NCBI GenBank assembly: GCA_012656075.1
Contig: JAAKBF010000091.1
Span: 124,001 to 188,000, forward strand
DNA length: 64,000 nucleotides
Direction: 5' to 3'
Source: Phytophthora hibernalis
Lineage: Eukaryota; Oomycota; Peronosporomycetes; Peronosporales; Peronosporaceae
The position numbers were made by a program, and so were the translations under genes. Positions 55,139-64,000 of this stretch are shown piece after piece; within the stretch, counting starts at the first letter, position 1, and every line of letters starts with the position of its first letter. The notes under the pieces are model-generated. The model did no database searches, had not been told where the DNA came from, and saw nothing but the letters and a program-made list of their open reading frames with translations.

Positions 55139-55569
55139 CACAGTACTAGGTCTTCGCGTACGGAGATCAGACCTTTGAGGCCCCAGCTCATGAATAGCAC
55201 GCTTGCCACAGCTCTCCGAGTAAAACTATTCATTAGACTTGTAAAATCATCTGTCGCGATACGTAACCATTTGACATTGTAAAGCATCGAACAATCATGC
55301 TACTCGTTTGAGAGTTAAGCTTACCCTGGGCCTTACTTAAGTACCAGACAGTTGTACGGTATGGATACTGTTTGTTTAATTTCCCGCGGAAACGAGTCCT
55401 GGTTTGATACCGGGATTATCTTGAAAATAGCAGTACATGGATAGTTCCTGCCAAACTTTATATAATACCAGCAACAGCGAGACGACGAGGAGATAGGCGT
55501 GGTACTTAAACATTAGGTTGCTCGATTTTGTTACACAATATCAGACGTTGCCTATTCACGCAGATTACT
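55139..55569. other. Intergenic, no gene seen
   Basis: AT-rich sequence between duplicated blocks A and B, with no coding stretch. Confidence 0.45.
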
Positions 55570-56007
55570 GTATATATTTACACTCCCAGCCAAACTACTA
55601 TTTTTAATAATCCTTTTTGTACTTTAGCAGTCGCGAACCGGTATCGGATTTCTATCAGTATTGTTAAAAAATAGTACTATCAGGTGATTTTTCTGTTAAT
55701 TCCTGACTTTACAGAAAGGAGGTGTGGATACAATCACACCTTTTGAGAGTACTACATCAGGTTTAGTGCACACGGCAAAGATGACTTTTCGAAGCGCTGC
55801 GTATACATCCTCTCAGGAACATCTTGATGGTTGTTTCTCGGACGAAGGCATACCAGGTACAAGAGAAACGAAGACAAGAAGGCAGTAGAACCATCGTTCG
55901 TTCGCGACCTAGGGTATTAGTGTACGGCCAGTAGAGAAGAGAGAGGAGGAAGAAAAGAAGGCAGCAGAACCACCCATCGATCTCTAGTACTGAGCATATT
56001 ACGATCG
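55570..56007. repeat. Duplicated block B (first copy)
   Basis: It matches 58502-58915 throughout, with many substitutions. Shared words include GATGGTTGTTTCTCGGACGA. Confidence 0.8.
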
Positions 56008-56840
56008 ATAATAGAACTCATAACGCATGTTTTAGCGCATCCCCAACGGTAGTGCAAAGAACAAAAGTGATAGGACAAAGAAGTGCAAACAGAAAATGTG
56101 CAGTTTCCTTTGCACTAGTTCCCACTAGAGAGGGTATCTCCAACGGCATACGTATATATCAACATAGATAAGGTATTTGCATGTGTATACAGACACGAGG
56201 CAGGACGCGTAAAGGCCCACGTCTGGGCGTATGATGCCCGATCACCGACTCGGGAGAGGCTCTCTATTCCTTGGCGCACCTCTATGACCAGCAAGCTGCG
56301 CGAACACCTCCTGAAACGGCCCCAAAATAGCAACGAAGACTACATGTTGTTGCTGCTTGTAACACTGTGTTGGTGCGTCGGCTCGGCGAAACGAGGATGC
56401 TCCAGGAGAGGCAGGCGACTGTGGCTATGAACCTGTCTGCATGCCGTCGGCGGCGCGCGGTGCACTCGGTCTACCGGTACTGGGCGTTCAGCTCTCTGAA
56501 GTGAGTGATGTTTTTGCACTTCGTGATCTGCTGTAGTGCAAAACAGGCCGTTGTTCACCACGAGTTCGTCCTAGTGCACAATCACTTTTGCAATGCTACT
56601 CTACTGATACTTTTGTGTCCCTATCACTACACCGCTGGAGACCGACTTTTTGCACTTGTGTATTTCTGCTCATTTCTGCGTATTTGGCACTTTCGTTGGA
56701 GATACTCTTGGCGATTTGAATGGCACTACTAACGACTATTAATACCGGTACTTGAAAGCGTAAAAATATCATTATTAGTCGTGCTAAAACAACTAATATT
56801 AGTAAAAATGTTTTAGTACTACCGACACCGGAGAAATGGA
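56008..56840. other. Intergenic, no gene seen
   Basis: Short frames only (for example 56115-56333, minus, and 56505-56732, plus), none recognisable. Confidence 0.45.
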
Positions 56841-56966
56841 GTGGTAACAATTTTTAGAATAATGTTGCTTGATGACCACACACTCATCGTTCGGCAACTT
56901 TGTCAACGTTAGTGTTATGTTGCTGGATGTCAGCAAAACTGTTTAGGACCCCTAGCACAGTTCTTT
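56841..56966. repeat. Duplicated block C (first copy)
   Basis: It matches 60375-60502. Both copies contain AGAATAATGTTGCTTGATGA and end near CCCCTAGCACAGTTC. Confidence 0.85.
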
Positions 56967-56980
56967 GAACTGCTAAAATT

Positions 56981-57382
56981 CGGGAGCCAGACCTTTAGGA
57001 CCGGGGATTCGCAGTTCTCGCGTGCAAACGGCGAGGTTCATGGTATCATTAATAGTTGCTCTCTTTAAGTTCATGGAGAACAGAAACACAATATACATCA
57101 CGATGTTATAATTAAAAGAGATAGCTTCTCTTTACATTGCTTGAAACAGAACTTGTGTTACACGCATCAAAAATGTTATTTAGGCCTTGCGTTCTTGAAA
57201 GGGGATAGGGTTACAGCTCCAATATCAACGAGATTAGTGAGGGACATCAGGATGGCACTGTAGAAGTGGATCGCCAATCAATGTCCCCCAATCCGATTTA
57301 CTGAGCTGCACTCGACGACAACCATGACCAGGAACTGCTGAAAATACACGCATGATTTCACACAAGTAGCTGATAAATAGAT
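56981..57382. repeat. Duplicated block A (second copy)
   Basis: Diverged copy of 54302-55138 without the insertion and palindrome. Its last 20 bp are the reverse complement of the end of the first copy. Confidence 0.75.
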
Positions 57383-57391
57383 GGTACTGTC

Positions 57392-57575
57392 CTGTTCGAT
57401 GGGAAGATCGGCATGTGGCCTTTTATTGAGCGCGTTCCTGCTCAGAAAATATTGAGGAATAGACCCGCTGGTACACTGGTGACACGTCCTGTTAACGTCG
57501 GGCGTAAAGATCAACTCGCAATGCTGCTAGATAACGTCATTTCAACGATCAAGTTGAAGTGCCCGTCCATCCGCT
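57392..57575 (+). pseudogene. Mariner-like transposase fragment, inverted relative to its neighbour
   Basis: Plus-strand LFDGKIGMWPFIERVPAQKI then LRNRPAGTLVTRPVNVGRKD and LLDNVISTIKLKCPS form the central segment of oomycete mariner-like transposases, between the first and second catalytic Asp. The segment that should precede it lies next door on the minus strand. Confidence 0.75.
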
Positions 57576-58280
57576 TCGACTGGACTGATCGATGTGGTGG
57601 TGTCTCGTTTGGTGCCATATAGATCGTCCGACCAGCCTCCGTCGTGTAAAACCACTTCTCGTCAATGTAGATTCGGTTGTCTACAGATCTGAACTCGTAC
57701 GTATCTCCATCGATAAACCCCAACAAAAGTCCAGCCTATACAGCAGGAAACCATTGGCACTAGGTAAGTGAACACGACGTGTCTTCTATAAAAGCGAACT
57801 TACCTAGCAGCAATATTGGCTTCTGTCAATATTGGCTTGATAGAGTTCGTGTGGCGTACAATTTCGCCGTATTTCACCATTGCACGCTTGACGGTGATAC
57901 CACGATGGCCTTGGCTATCGCAGTCATGGTACGTCGCTTTCACCACGGCAACTCGTTCAGTTGTTCTGGTACGTTTGTCAACTGTTTTTTCTGCCGCAGT
58001 TGCCTTGTCGCTTGGGGCAGTCCTCTACCTTCCTAACGATACCTGACAGCCTCTCTCCAGACCCGAAATGCTGAGCTCTCACTGCAGCTAAATTGCTCTG
58101 CGGCCTGTTGAATAAAGCGACGCTGTACTTTCAGGTAAGCTGGGTGCTCGAGTAAAAGGCAGCAATATTGAAATTGGTGTCGGTGTCCAGGTCCTTGTTC
58201 GACTTGCGTTGGCCTTCTGTCATTGTGAAACGAGAGTATCTTAACTGCATCGCTCCCCCAGTCTGCATCAAACCTACGCC
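57575..58280 (-). pseudogene. Mariner-like transposase, N-terminal half, frameshifted
   Basis: Read on minus from about 58230, MTEGQRKSNKDLDTDTNFNI and the following frames give a helix-turn-helix-like part (AAVRAQHFGSGERLSGIVRK), with several breaks. At 57577-57726, NRIYIDEKWFYTTEAGRTIY with MAPNETPPHRSVQSKR carries the first catalytic Asp (IDEKWF). The coding sense ends at about 57577, where the plus-strand fragment begins. The second and third catalytic Asp are not found. Confidence 0.75.
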
Positions 58281-58501
58281 TTACCCGCACTAATTCGATC
58301 AACCACAAAAAGCACATGTGTATGGTGTGTGTTGATTGGATAATATAAACAGAAGGTTCACTTTTCGGCCAATTGTTTTTCCGCGCCAAGTAATATGAAA
58401 CAGACCTCACGTCAACCTCGTCAACTAATCTGAATCAGAGGGAGTACTTTGCCATCTAAACCACTCTCCTGGTTCGATAACGGGGTTTTCTTGAAAGCAG
58501 T
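58281..58501. other. Spacer, no gene seen
   Basis: Contains a diverged copy of the GGTTTGATACCGGGATTATC-type stretch also seen near 55400. Confidence 0.4.
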
Positions 58502-58915
58502 ATAGATTTACACTCCCACCCAAACTACTATTAATACATGTAGCAGTTGCGTATCGGATTTCAATCAGTATTGTTAAAATAGTATTATAAGCCGGTTTAG
58601 TGACCCGACTTCACAGAACCTGTTGACGCGAAGGAGGTGCGGATACAATCTCACCTTTTCGAGAGTGCTACAGCAGGTATAGTGTAGGGATTTTTGGAAG
58701 CGCTACGTAGACGTCCTCTCAGGAATATCCTGATGGTTGTTTCTCGGACGAAGGCGTACGAGGTACTAGAGAAACGAAAACAAGAAGGCAGCAGAATCAC
58801 CGATCGTTCGCGATCTAGGATAGTAGTGAGCTACCAGTAGCGAAACGAAAGAGGAGGAAAACAAGAAGGGAGCAGAATCACCCATCGATCGCTAGTACGG
58901 CGCATATTACAACCG
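58502..58915. repeat. Duplicated block B (second copy)
   Basis: Diverged copy of 55570-56007. Confidence 0.8.
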
Positions 58916-59108
58916 GTGTTGTGATGGGCGACTGTTTTGTCCTTTCCAAATGTCCTTTTAATTGGACCTTCGAGGGCGAGGGAAACGTATTAATAAAAAG
59001 AAACCTTGATTGCCATCGGGGTGTAATTCGGAGTTGTCGCTATTTAATAGGGTCGGGTTTTTGTGTGGCTTTGCGGTAGATATGTTAGCCCGAACCAGCC
59101 ACCAGTGA

Positions 59109-59321
59109 TTGTTCAGAATTCCCTACATCGCCATGTACTCAGCGGACTTTCGCTGGAAAGCTATAACGCTACAATATGCGTACAGTGTAGCATGTGAGCA
59201 GGTCGGCCGAATATTTGGAGTATCCGGTCGAACTGTGCGTCGATGGTACAAAACGATTTACCGAGCGATGATGAAAAACATATGTTTGGTAGTGTTTTGG
59301 CAAAGCAAACCCCTCTTTTAG
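59109..59321 (+). pseudogene. Helix-turn-helix fragment of a Tc1/mariner-like transposase
   Basis: SADFRWKAITLQYAYSVACE then QVGRIFGVSGRTVRRWYKTI is a paired-type helix-turn-helix as found at the start of Tc1-like transposases. The DDE domain does not follow: the frame closes at 59321 and other sequence follows on the minus strand. Confidence 0.6.
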
Positions 59322-59395
59322 TCCGTCAAATGGTCGATGTCATCCACGTTGTGAGAAGGGTCACGAGGTGGGCGGAAATGGAGAGCAAATCATCA

Positions 59396-59963
59396 TCAAT
59401 TAGGTTGTCGTTCGAGAGCCCTACTGTAGCTCGGAGCTCCTGCACATTTACATTCAGCTGCATATGCCTCGACCCATTTAGTCGCACGGTCAGCGGAAGA
59501 CGTTTTCTTTGCGATCTCCCTCTCTATCTGGTGGGCGTATTGCGTCCAGCTGCTGAATATTGGCGGAATGTGGCGCTGTCGGGTAGGGTAACGATTGTGT
59601 CGTTCGGCTACCGAGCTTGACTGACGGCCCAATGCGTGCGTGCAATATCACCTACCTGTATGTCTGGACGCTCGGCCTGGTACGAGTCGACGGCTTCTGC
59701 TGCCTCGGTAATACTGGCTGGAGTCGCCCGTCGGATGCCTTGACGAACTTCCTTAGCGCCATACATCAGTAAAAGCATTACGAACGGGCCATCGAACGTC
59801 TTCTGCTTCTTGTAGTTTCTCTTAGCTTGGGCCAGTCCACCGTGCCACGTTTCGGCCGTAACAGCCACAAGTTGCGCCTGCTTAGGTGTTGGCTTGGCTT
59901 CATGTAGAGTTTCATGTCGGCATGAGTCGTCTTCGTAGAGTAGCTACTCAGAGTCGAGCTCAC
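59396..59963 (-). other. Coding-like remnant of unknown family
   Basis: Minus-strand frames (59608-59868: KTFDGPFVMLLLMYGAKEVR, SITEAAEAVDSYQAERPDIQ; 59396-59632: EIAKKTSSADRATKWVEAYA) have protein-like composition, but I cannot assign a family. They may be a DNA-binding or Gag-like piece of a mobile element. Confidence 0.3.
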
Positions 59964-60374
59964 CTTAGCTTCATCAAGGGAGTAGACCTTCTCAAAGTTG
60001 TCGTGCTCCTCGTCAAACTCGAACTCTGCTTCTTCAACAGGGACAGAAGTCCTGCTTGCCTTTCCAAATTCACCGACTCTTACTTCAACTCTTGCAACCG
60101 TTCCCTCAATGGTGCGTTTATATAAGTTGTGAACATTTAGTATGCCCAGCCATACATAGGCGTTCTGAGGTGGTTAATTGTTAATCTGATGGAGAGGTCG
60201 CTAATAAAACGACCTTCAAATCTGAGGACTGACGTCTAAAAATAAGTGCGCCCCCGTTTATATATAGCAAGTCGGAGGTTGTGCCTCTTTTTAACGCGGT
60301 AAATCGTTTGATTTGTAAAAAATAGGACATCCTGCATGACTTTCACAATAATAGACACGGTCCTCATGAAATAG
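59964..60374. other. Intergenic, no gene seen
   Basis: Only short open frames, none recognisable. Confidence 0.4.
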
Positions 60375-60502
60375 TGTGGCAACACGATTTAGAATAATGT
60401 TGCTTGATGACAACACACTCATCGTTGGGCAACATTGGCAACTTAAGAAAACCGGATGTTGCCGGATGTCAACAAAACTTTCTAGGGCCCCTAGCACAGT
60501 TC
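60375..60502. repeat. Duplicated block C (second copy)
   Basis: Diverged copy of 56841-56966. Confidence 0.85.
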
Positions 60503-60542
60503 GTTACAGTACTAATTAGGACTGGGCTAGCCGGGTGGCATA

Positions 60543-61414
60543 CACTCCGGGCCAAAAGTATACCCGTACGAGTTCCCGTTACTTGGTCAATTTTATCATT
60601 TTAAGGTGCGGTTTTGACACGCGTTCCGGAATGCGCTGAGATAGAGCTGGCATGCACTAACACTCGCGTTTTTGCACTTTATAGGGTGGCTCACATTAAA
60701 AACCACTTTCAGCAGATGGCCAAATTATACAAACGCTGGCATCCCAATACAAATCTCTGTATTAAATGAAAACCTGTTAAAAGTGATATAACTTGAGATT
60801 TGTATGCAACGAGTTTCCGTTCGCCCGTAAATTGACAATAGCAATTGAAGAGCCAACAACATTGTAGGTATCACTCCCCATAGTGTGTAGCTGTAGCACC
60901 AGTGCTGGAGCGATATTGAGGTAGAAATGAACACCAAAGGACGGTCGCCTAATGGCGCCATATTATCCGTGTGATTTGCTACACAAAAACAACTGGATTG
61001 AGATTTTGCCGATAGCTCCTCGTACATGGAAGACGGCACGTCGGCATCACCGCTCCGTTCGTATTAAGCTTGTCAAGTAGATCTACTTACCACTTAGCAA
61101 GTACCCATACATTTTGGGTACAAACACGCGCCTTAGGTGCCATCGGAAACTCGCCTCATACAAATCCCTAGTAATATCACTTTGAGCCAGTTTCAATTAG
61201 TATAGGAATTTGTATTAGATTCCAGCGTTCGTATATTTTGGCCACCTGCCAAAATGGTTTTGCATGTGAGCTACCCCTCAATCGCTGATGTTAACCCATA
61301 ACGACTGATGATTACCGTGTTCCACACAACATGTCCAAAGCACACGTCTCAACTCCATCTAGAAGCTGAGTTATTAGCAAAAGTAGGGGTGTTCGTATAC
61401 TTTGGCCCGTAGTG
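60543..61414. mobile_element. Tc1-type MITE flanked by TA, with a second MITE nested inside
   Basis: Outer inverted repeats of about 22 bp start CACTCCGGGCCAAAAGTATA at 60543 and end with the near-complement at 61414. TA lies at 60541-60542 and 61415-61416. It has no coding capacity. Confidence 0.8.
60684..61276. mobile_element. Inner MITE with long inverted repeats
   Basis: Inverted repeats of about 60 bp with scattered differences start GGGTGGCTCACAT at 60684 and end at 61276. They contain a GGCCAAAWTATACRAACGCTGG segment related in sense to the outer element's GGCCAAAAGTATAC. No clear target duplication was found. Confidence 0.65.
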
Positions 61415-61615
61415 TACAATACTGTCCCCGACATAATGTGTACATTAGCTGCTAATGCACCCGTTTCTTACTTCGTTTTCACAAACCTCTGTCGGGAACG
61501 GTACAGCTGCAAATCTGGTGCGCCCAATCGCCCTCTCCATTTTTGCTGCGTCAATAGTATTGACTCAATACTCAGACGTGGTCTCTGCTGGCCGCACATT
61601 GACCTGCAGGCCATG

Positions 61616-61624
61616 GCTCATTCC
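61616..61624 (+). promoter_or_regulatory. Initiator element of the first right-hand dioxygenase
   Basis: GCTCATTCC aligns with the GCTCATTCCTCAATTT element of the neighbouring paralogue. It lies 33 bp before ATG 61649 and overlaps an upstream in-frame ATG (61613), which is therefore unlikely to be the start. Confidence 0.6.
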
Positions 61625-61648
61625 AAATCGTGCGAACTCAAGTCCAAC

Positions 61649-62690
61649 ATGGACGTGCGTCAAGTGCCAATCGTCGATATCGGAGTCCTAATGGCCTTCC
61701 CCAGTGACGCTGCGGTGGACGCCGCTCTGCGTGACGCCAAAGACGCTGCCATCAGCAAAACCATCGACGAAATCCGCGCTGCTGCGACCGAGTGGGGTTC
61801 TTCTACGTGGTCAACCACGCGTTGCCAGAGCAGGATGTTGACCAATTCCAAGCTGCCATGAGGTCCTTTTTCCAACTGCCAATGGAGGTCAAGCACACGA
61901 TTCGTCGAAGTGCCACCAACTCCAGAGGATATTTCGACGACGAGCTCACCAAGAACAAGACGGACTGGAAGGAGTGTCTCGACTTTGCTGGGGTCAACGA
62001 GGACGGTCCGGTGAGTGACAAGCACGAACGGTTAGGGACGATGAAAACCAGTGGATCCAGGACAAGCACCTGCCCGGCTTCCGGGATGAAATGGTCGCGT
62101 ACTACCACAAGATGGAACACATTTCACGTCGCCTGCTCAAGGTGTTCGCCGTTGCATTGGGTGAGGAACCTGCGTTCTTTGACCAGTTCTTTCATGGTGA
62201 CAACTCGAGTTTCTTGAGGTTGAACCACTACCCTGTTGCTCCGGAACCCGAGAAGACTATGGGAGTGAACCACCACACGGACGCTGGAGCGCTCACAGTG
62301 TTGCTACAGGACGACGAAGTGGCGTCTTTGCAGGCGTTCCACCGTGAGTCGCAGACGTGGACGCTGGTGCCTCCGCGTAAGGGAACGTACACCATCAACA
62401 TCGGTGACATGGTACAGGTGTGGTCTAACGACAAGTTCGTGGCGCCACTGCACCGCGTGCTCGCCAACGGTGGCGCTGATCGATTCTCGGCTCCGTTCTT
62501 TTACAACCCGTCGTATAAAGCTCAGGTGGAGCCTATTGTGGTGGAGGAGGGCGAGGTGGTCAATTACCGTCCGTTGAGCTGGCGCGAGTTCCGTCTGGCG
62601 CGCTTCCAGGGAGACTACGCCGACAGCGGCAAGGAAATTCAGATTGGCGACTTCAAGATCCATGGACAGATTGATGTGGCGAATGCGTAA
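61649..62690 (+). pseudogene. 2-oxoglutarate/Fe(II) dioxygenase, isopenicillin-N-synthase-like, two single-base breaks
   Basis: The protein starts MDVRQVPIVDIGVLMAFPSD. The frame is lost at TGG-GGT-TC (about 61795-61800, one T missing) and again near 62037 (one G missing in ERLG). The remainder (62091-62690) is open and holds the catalytic domain: LRLNHYPVAPEPEKTMGVNH, the iron-binding HxD in HHTDAGALTVLLQD, the distal His in PLHRVLANGG, and the 2-oxoglutarate-binding Arg-x-Ser in DRFSAPFFYN. The three frames shift in the same direction (net minus one each). Allowing for both bases the length is about 347 residues, normal for the family. Such enzymes hydroxylate or cyclise small molecules; the substrate is unknown. 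Confidence 0.87.
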
Positions 62691-62937
62691 TTGTACAGTT
62701 CGGAGGTATGTACTCCGGTAAGATGCAATAGTGACGAGATTGGCGTGCTGTGAAAAATGAAATCTAAGCTGAGAGTTCGATACATGCTGATTATGCAGCA
62801 AAGGTGTCCAGTGTCACCTCCTTCTGTGCGACTAACTCAGCATCTTCTTTCGAAGAAACACTAGGGAACCAATCATGGCTGCATGCAAAGCGGCATCAAG
62901 GCTCGAATTCGTGCGAGGTGATCTCTTAGCTCACTTG
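62691..62937. other. Spacer between tandem dioxygenase genes
   Basis: About 250 bp, presumably holding the terminator of one gene and the promoter of the next. Confidence 0.5.
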
Positions 62938-62953
62938 GCTCATTCCTCAATTT
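62938..62953 (+). promoter_or_regulatory. Oomycete core promoter, complete match
   Basis: GCTCATTCCTCAATTT fits the 16-nt initiator plus flanking element pattern GCTCATTYYNCAWTTT exactly. It lies 34 bp before ATG 62987. Confidence 0.8.
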
Positions 62954-62986
62954 GCCACGTCAAGCCAAAGTCCAAGACTGATCAAG

Positions 62987-64000
62987 ATGGACGTGCACCA
63001 AGTACCAGTCATCGACATCGGAGCCCTCATGGGGTTTCCAACCGATGACACTGTGGACGCTGCACTGAGCAATGCCAAGGAGGACCCTCTGGGTCGGATG
63101 ATCAAAGAAGTGCGCGCTGCTGCCAGTGAGTGGGGTTCTTTTACGTCACCAACCACAGTCTGCTGGACCAAGAGCTAGACCAGTTCCAAGCTGCCATGCA
63201 CTCCTTCTTCCGTCTACCAGTGGAAACCAAACGCACTATCCAGCGCACAGCTACCAACGCTCGTGGCTACGTCGAGGGTGAACTGACGAAGAACAAAACG
63301 GACTGGAAGGAGTGCTTCGACTTTACCTGTGCCCACGAAGATGCTCCTGCCAACGAGAAAAACGAGCGACTGGATGATAACCAGAATCGGTGGCTGGATG
63401 AGGCTACTTTGCCTGCTTTTCGCAACGAGATGCAAACTTACTACAGCAAGATGGAGTACATTTCGCGTCGCCTGCTCAAGGTGTTGGCTGTGGCCTTGGG
63501 TGAGGAACCAGCGTTCTTCGACAAGTTTTTCCAAGGTAACAACTCCAGTGTCATGAGACTGAACCACTACCCGGTGGCTCCTGAGCCCGAGAAGACCATG
63601 GGTGTCTACCACCACACGGACTCTGGGGCACTCACTATCCTGCTTCAGGACGACCTTGTGGCTTCGTTGCAGGTGCTTCATCGCGAGTCTCAAACGTGGT
63701 TCAATGTGCCGCCACGTAAGGGCACCTATACCATCAACATCGGGGATCTCGTGCAAGTGTGGTCAAACGATAAACTTATGGCGCCACTGCACCGTGTGCT
63801 AGCCAGTGACAAGGCTGACCGATTCTCGGCTCCGTTCTTCTACTGCCCCGCGTTCAACGTACAGGTTAAGGCCATCGTGGTGAAGGAAAATGAAGTGGCT
63901 AACTACCGCTCATTCAGCTGGCGCGAGTTCCTTCTAGCTCGTGTTCAGGGCAACTACGCTGATGCAGGCAAGGAGAACCAGATTGGCGATTTTAAGATCC
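62987..64000 (+). CDS. 2-oxoglutarate/Fe(II) dioxygenase, isopenicillin-N-synthase-like, runs off right edge, one single-base break
   Basis: The protein starts MDVHQVPVIDIGALMGFPTD. One T is missing at TGG-GGT-TC (about 63132-63137), at the same codon as in the neighbouring gene. After it, one open frame continues to the window edge: NHSLLDQELDQFQAAMHSFF, LNHYPVAPEPEKTMGVYHHT, iron ligands HHTD and PLHRVLAS, 2-oxoglutarate-binding DRFSAPFFYC, and SWREFLLARVQGNYADAGKE. It is about 75% identical to the neighbour by eye over the catalytic domain, and its last dozen residues lie outside the window. Its promoter and start are well supported. If the missing base is a sequencing error the gene is intact. 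Confidence 0.87.

Noticed and set aside
61412..61648. Long N-terminal extension of the first right-hand dioxygenase
   Set aside because: The extension has no homology to the paralogues and contains the initiator element.
61790..63140. Programmed ribosomal frameshift in the dioxygenase genes
   Set aside because: The left-edge paralogue has the base, the site lacks a classic slippery heptamer, and other breaks in the window look like homopolymer errors. Kept only as a remote possibility in the findings.
1..64000. tRNA genes, RxLR or Crinkler effector genes
   Set aside because: I looked for cloverleaf-type box sequences and for signal peptide plus RxLR or LFLAK motifs and found none I could support.

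Overview
The window looks like a repeat-rich piece of an oomycete nuclear genome, most likely Phytophthora or a close relative. The evidence is a pectin lyase family, isopenicillin-N-synthase-like dioxygenases and thaumatin/TOS1-like cell-wall proteins; compact intronless genes; matches to the oomycete core promoter (a TCATTYY initiator followed by CAWTTT) just upstream of several start codons; and mobile elements of the types common in oomycete genomes. All domain calls come from reading the sequence; no search was run.

Host genes occupy a minor part. A 2-oxoglutarate/Fe(II) dioxygenase leaves the left edge (minus strand), and two more lie at the right end (61.6-64.0 kb, plus strand). The centre (27.2-41.9 kb) is a wall-and-pectin cluster: two tandem genes joining a short thaumatin-like domain to a TOS1/GH16-like domain (27251-29080 and 30829-32583), a pectin lyase locus that is best read as one two-module protein (32897-35765, minus), and a third pectin lyase (40528-41854, minus). 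Between the lyases lies a density-regulated-protein (DENR/SUI1) gene split by a mariner-like element.

The rest is mobile DNA: a pogo-like element (680-2553), a complete Ty3/gypsy element with 227-bp LTRs (4208-9581), a hAT remnant (10.2-12.0 kb), an unidentified broken gene (12.5-13.7 kb), SWIM and zinc-cluster remnants (16.6-18.1 kb), a piggyBac transposase with an inverted middle (18.9-21.2 kb), a Tigger/pogo-like element (23076-25029), a Harbinger-type MITE (26504-26823), a copia remnant (43.4-44.6 kb), a PIF/Harbinger transposase (44614-45783), a second Ty3/gypsy element (46098-54037) nested in a MITE and carrying a long antisense ORF, a duplicated block with a rearranged mariner (54.3-60.5 kb), and nested Tc1-type MITEs (60543-61414).

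Four of the host loci carry net one-base losses. In the TOS1, dioxygenase and two-module pectin lyase genes these sit in homopolymer runs when compared with an intact paralogue, which suggests residual long-read errors as much as decay. The DENR breaks have no paralogue for comparison, and the third pectin lyase carries a longer deletion that does not fit this pattern.

The observations most worth following are the two-module pectin lyase with a MITE placed just upstream of its core promoter, the thaumatin-TOS1 fusion, the tail-to-tail antisense ORF in the second gypsy element, and the internal inversions in two DNA transposases.
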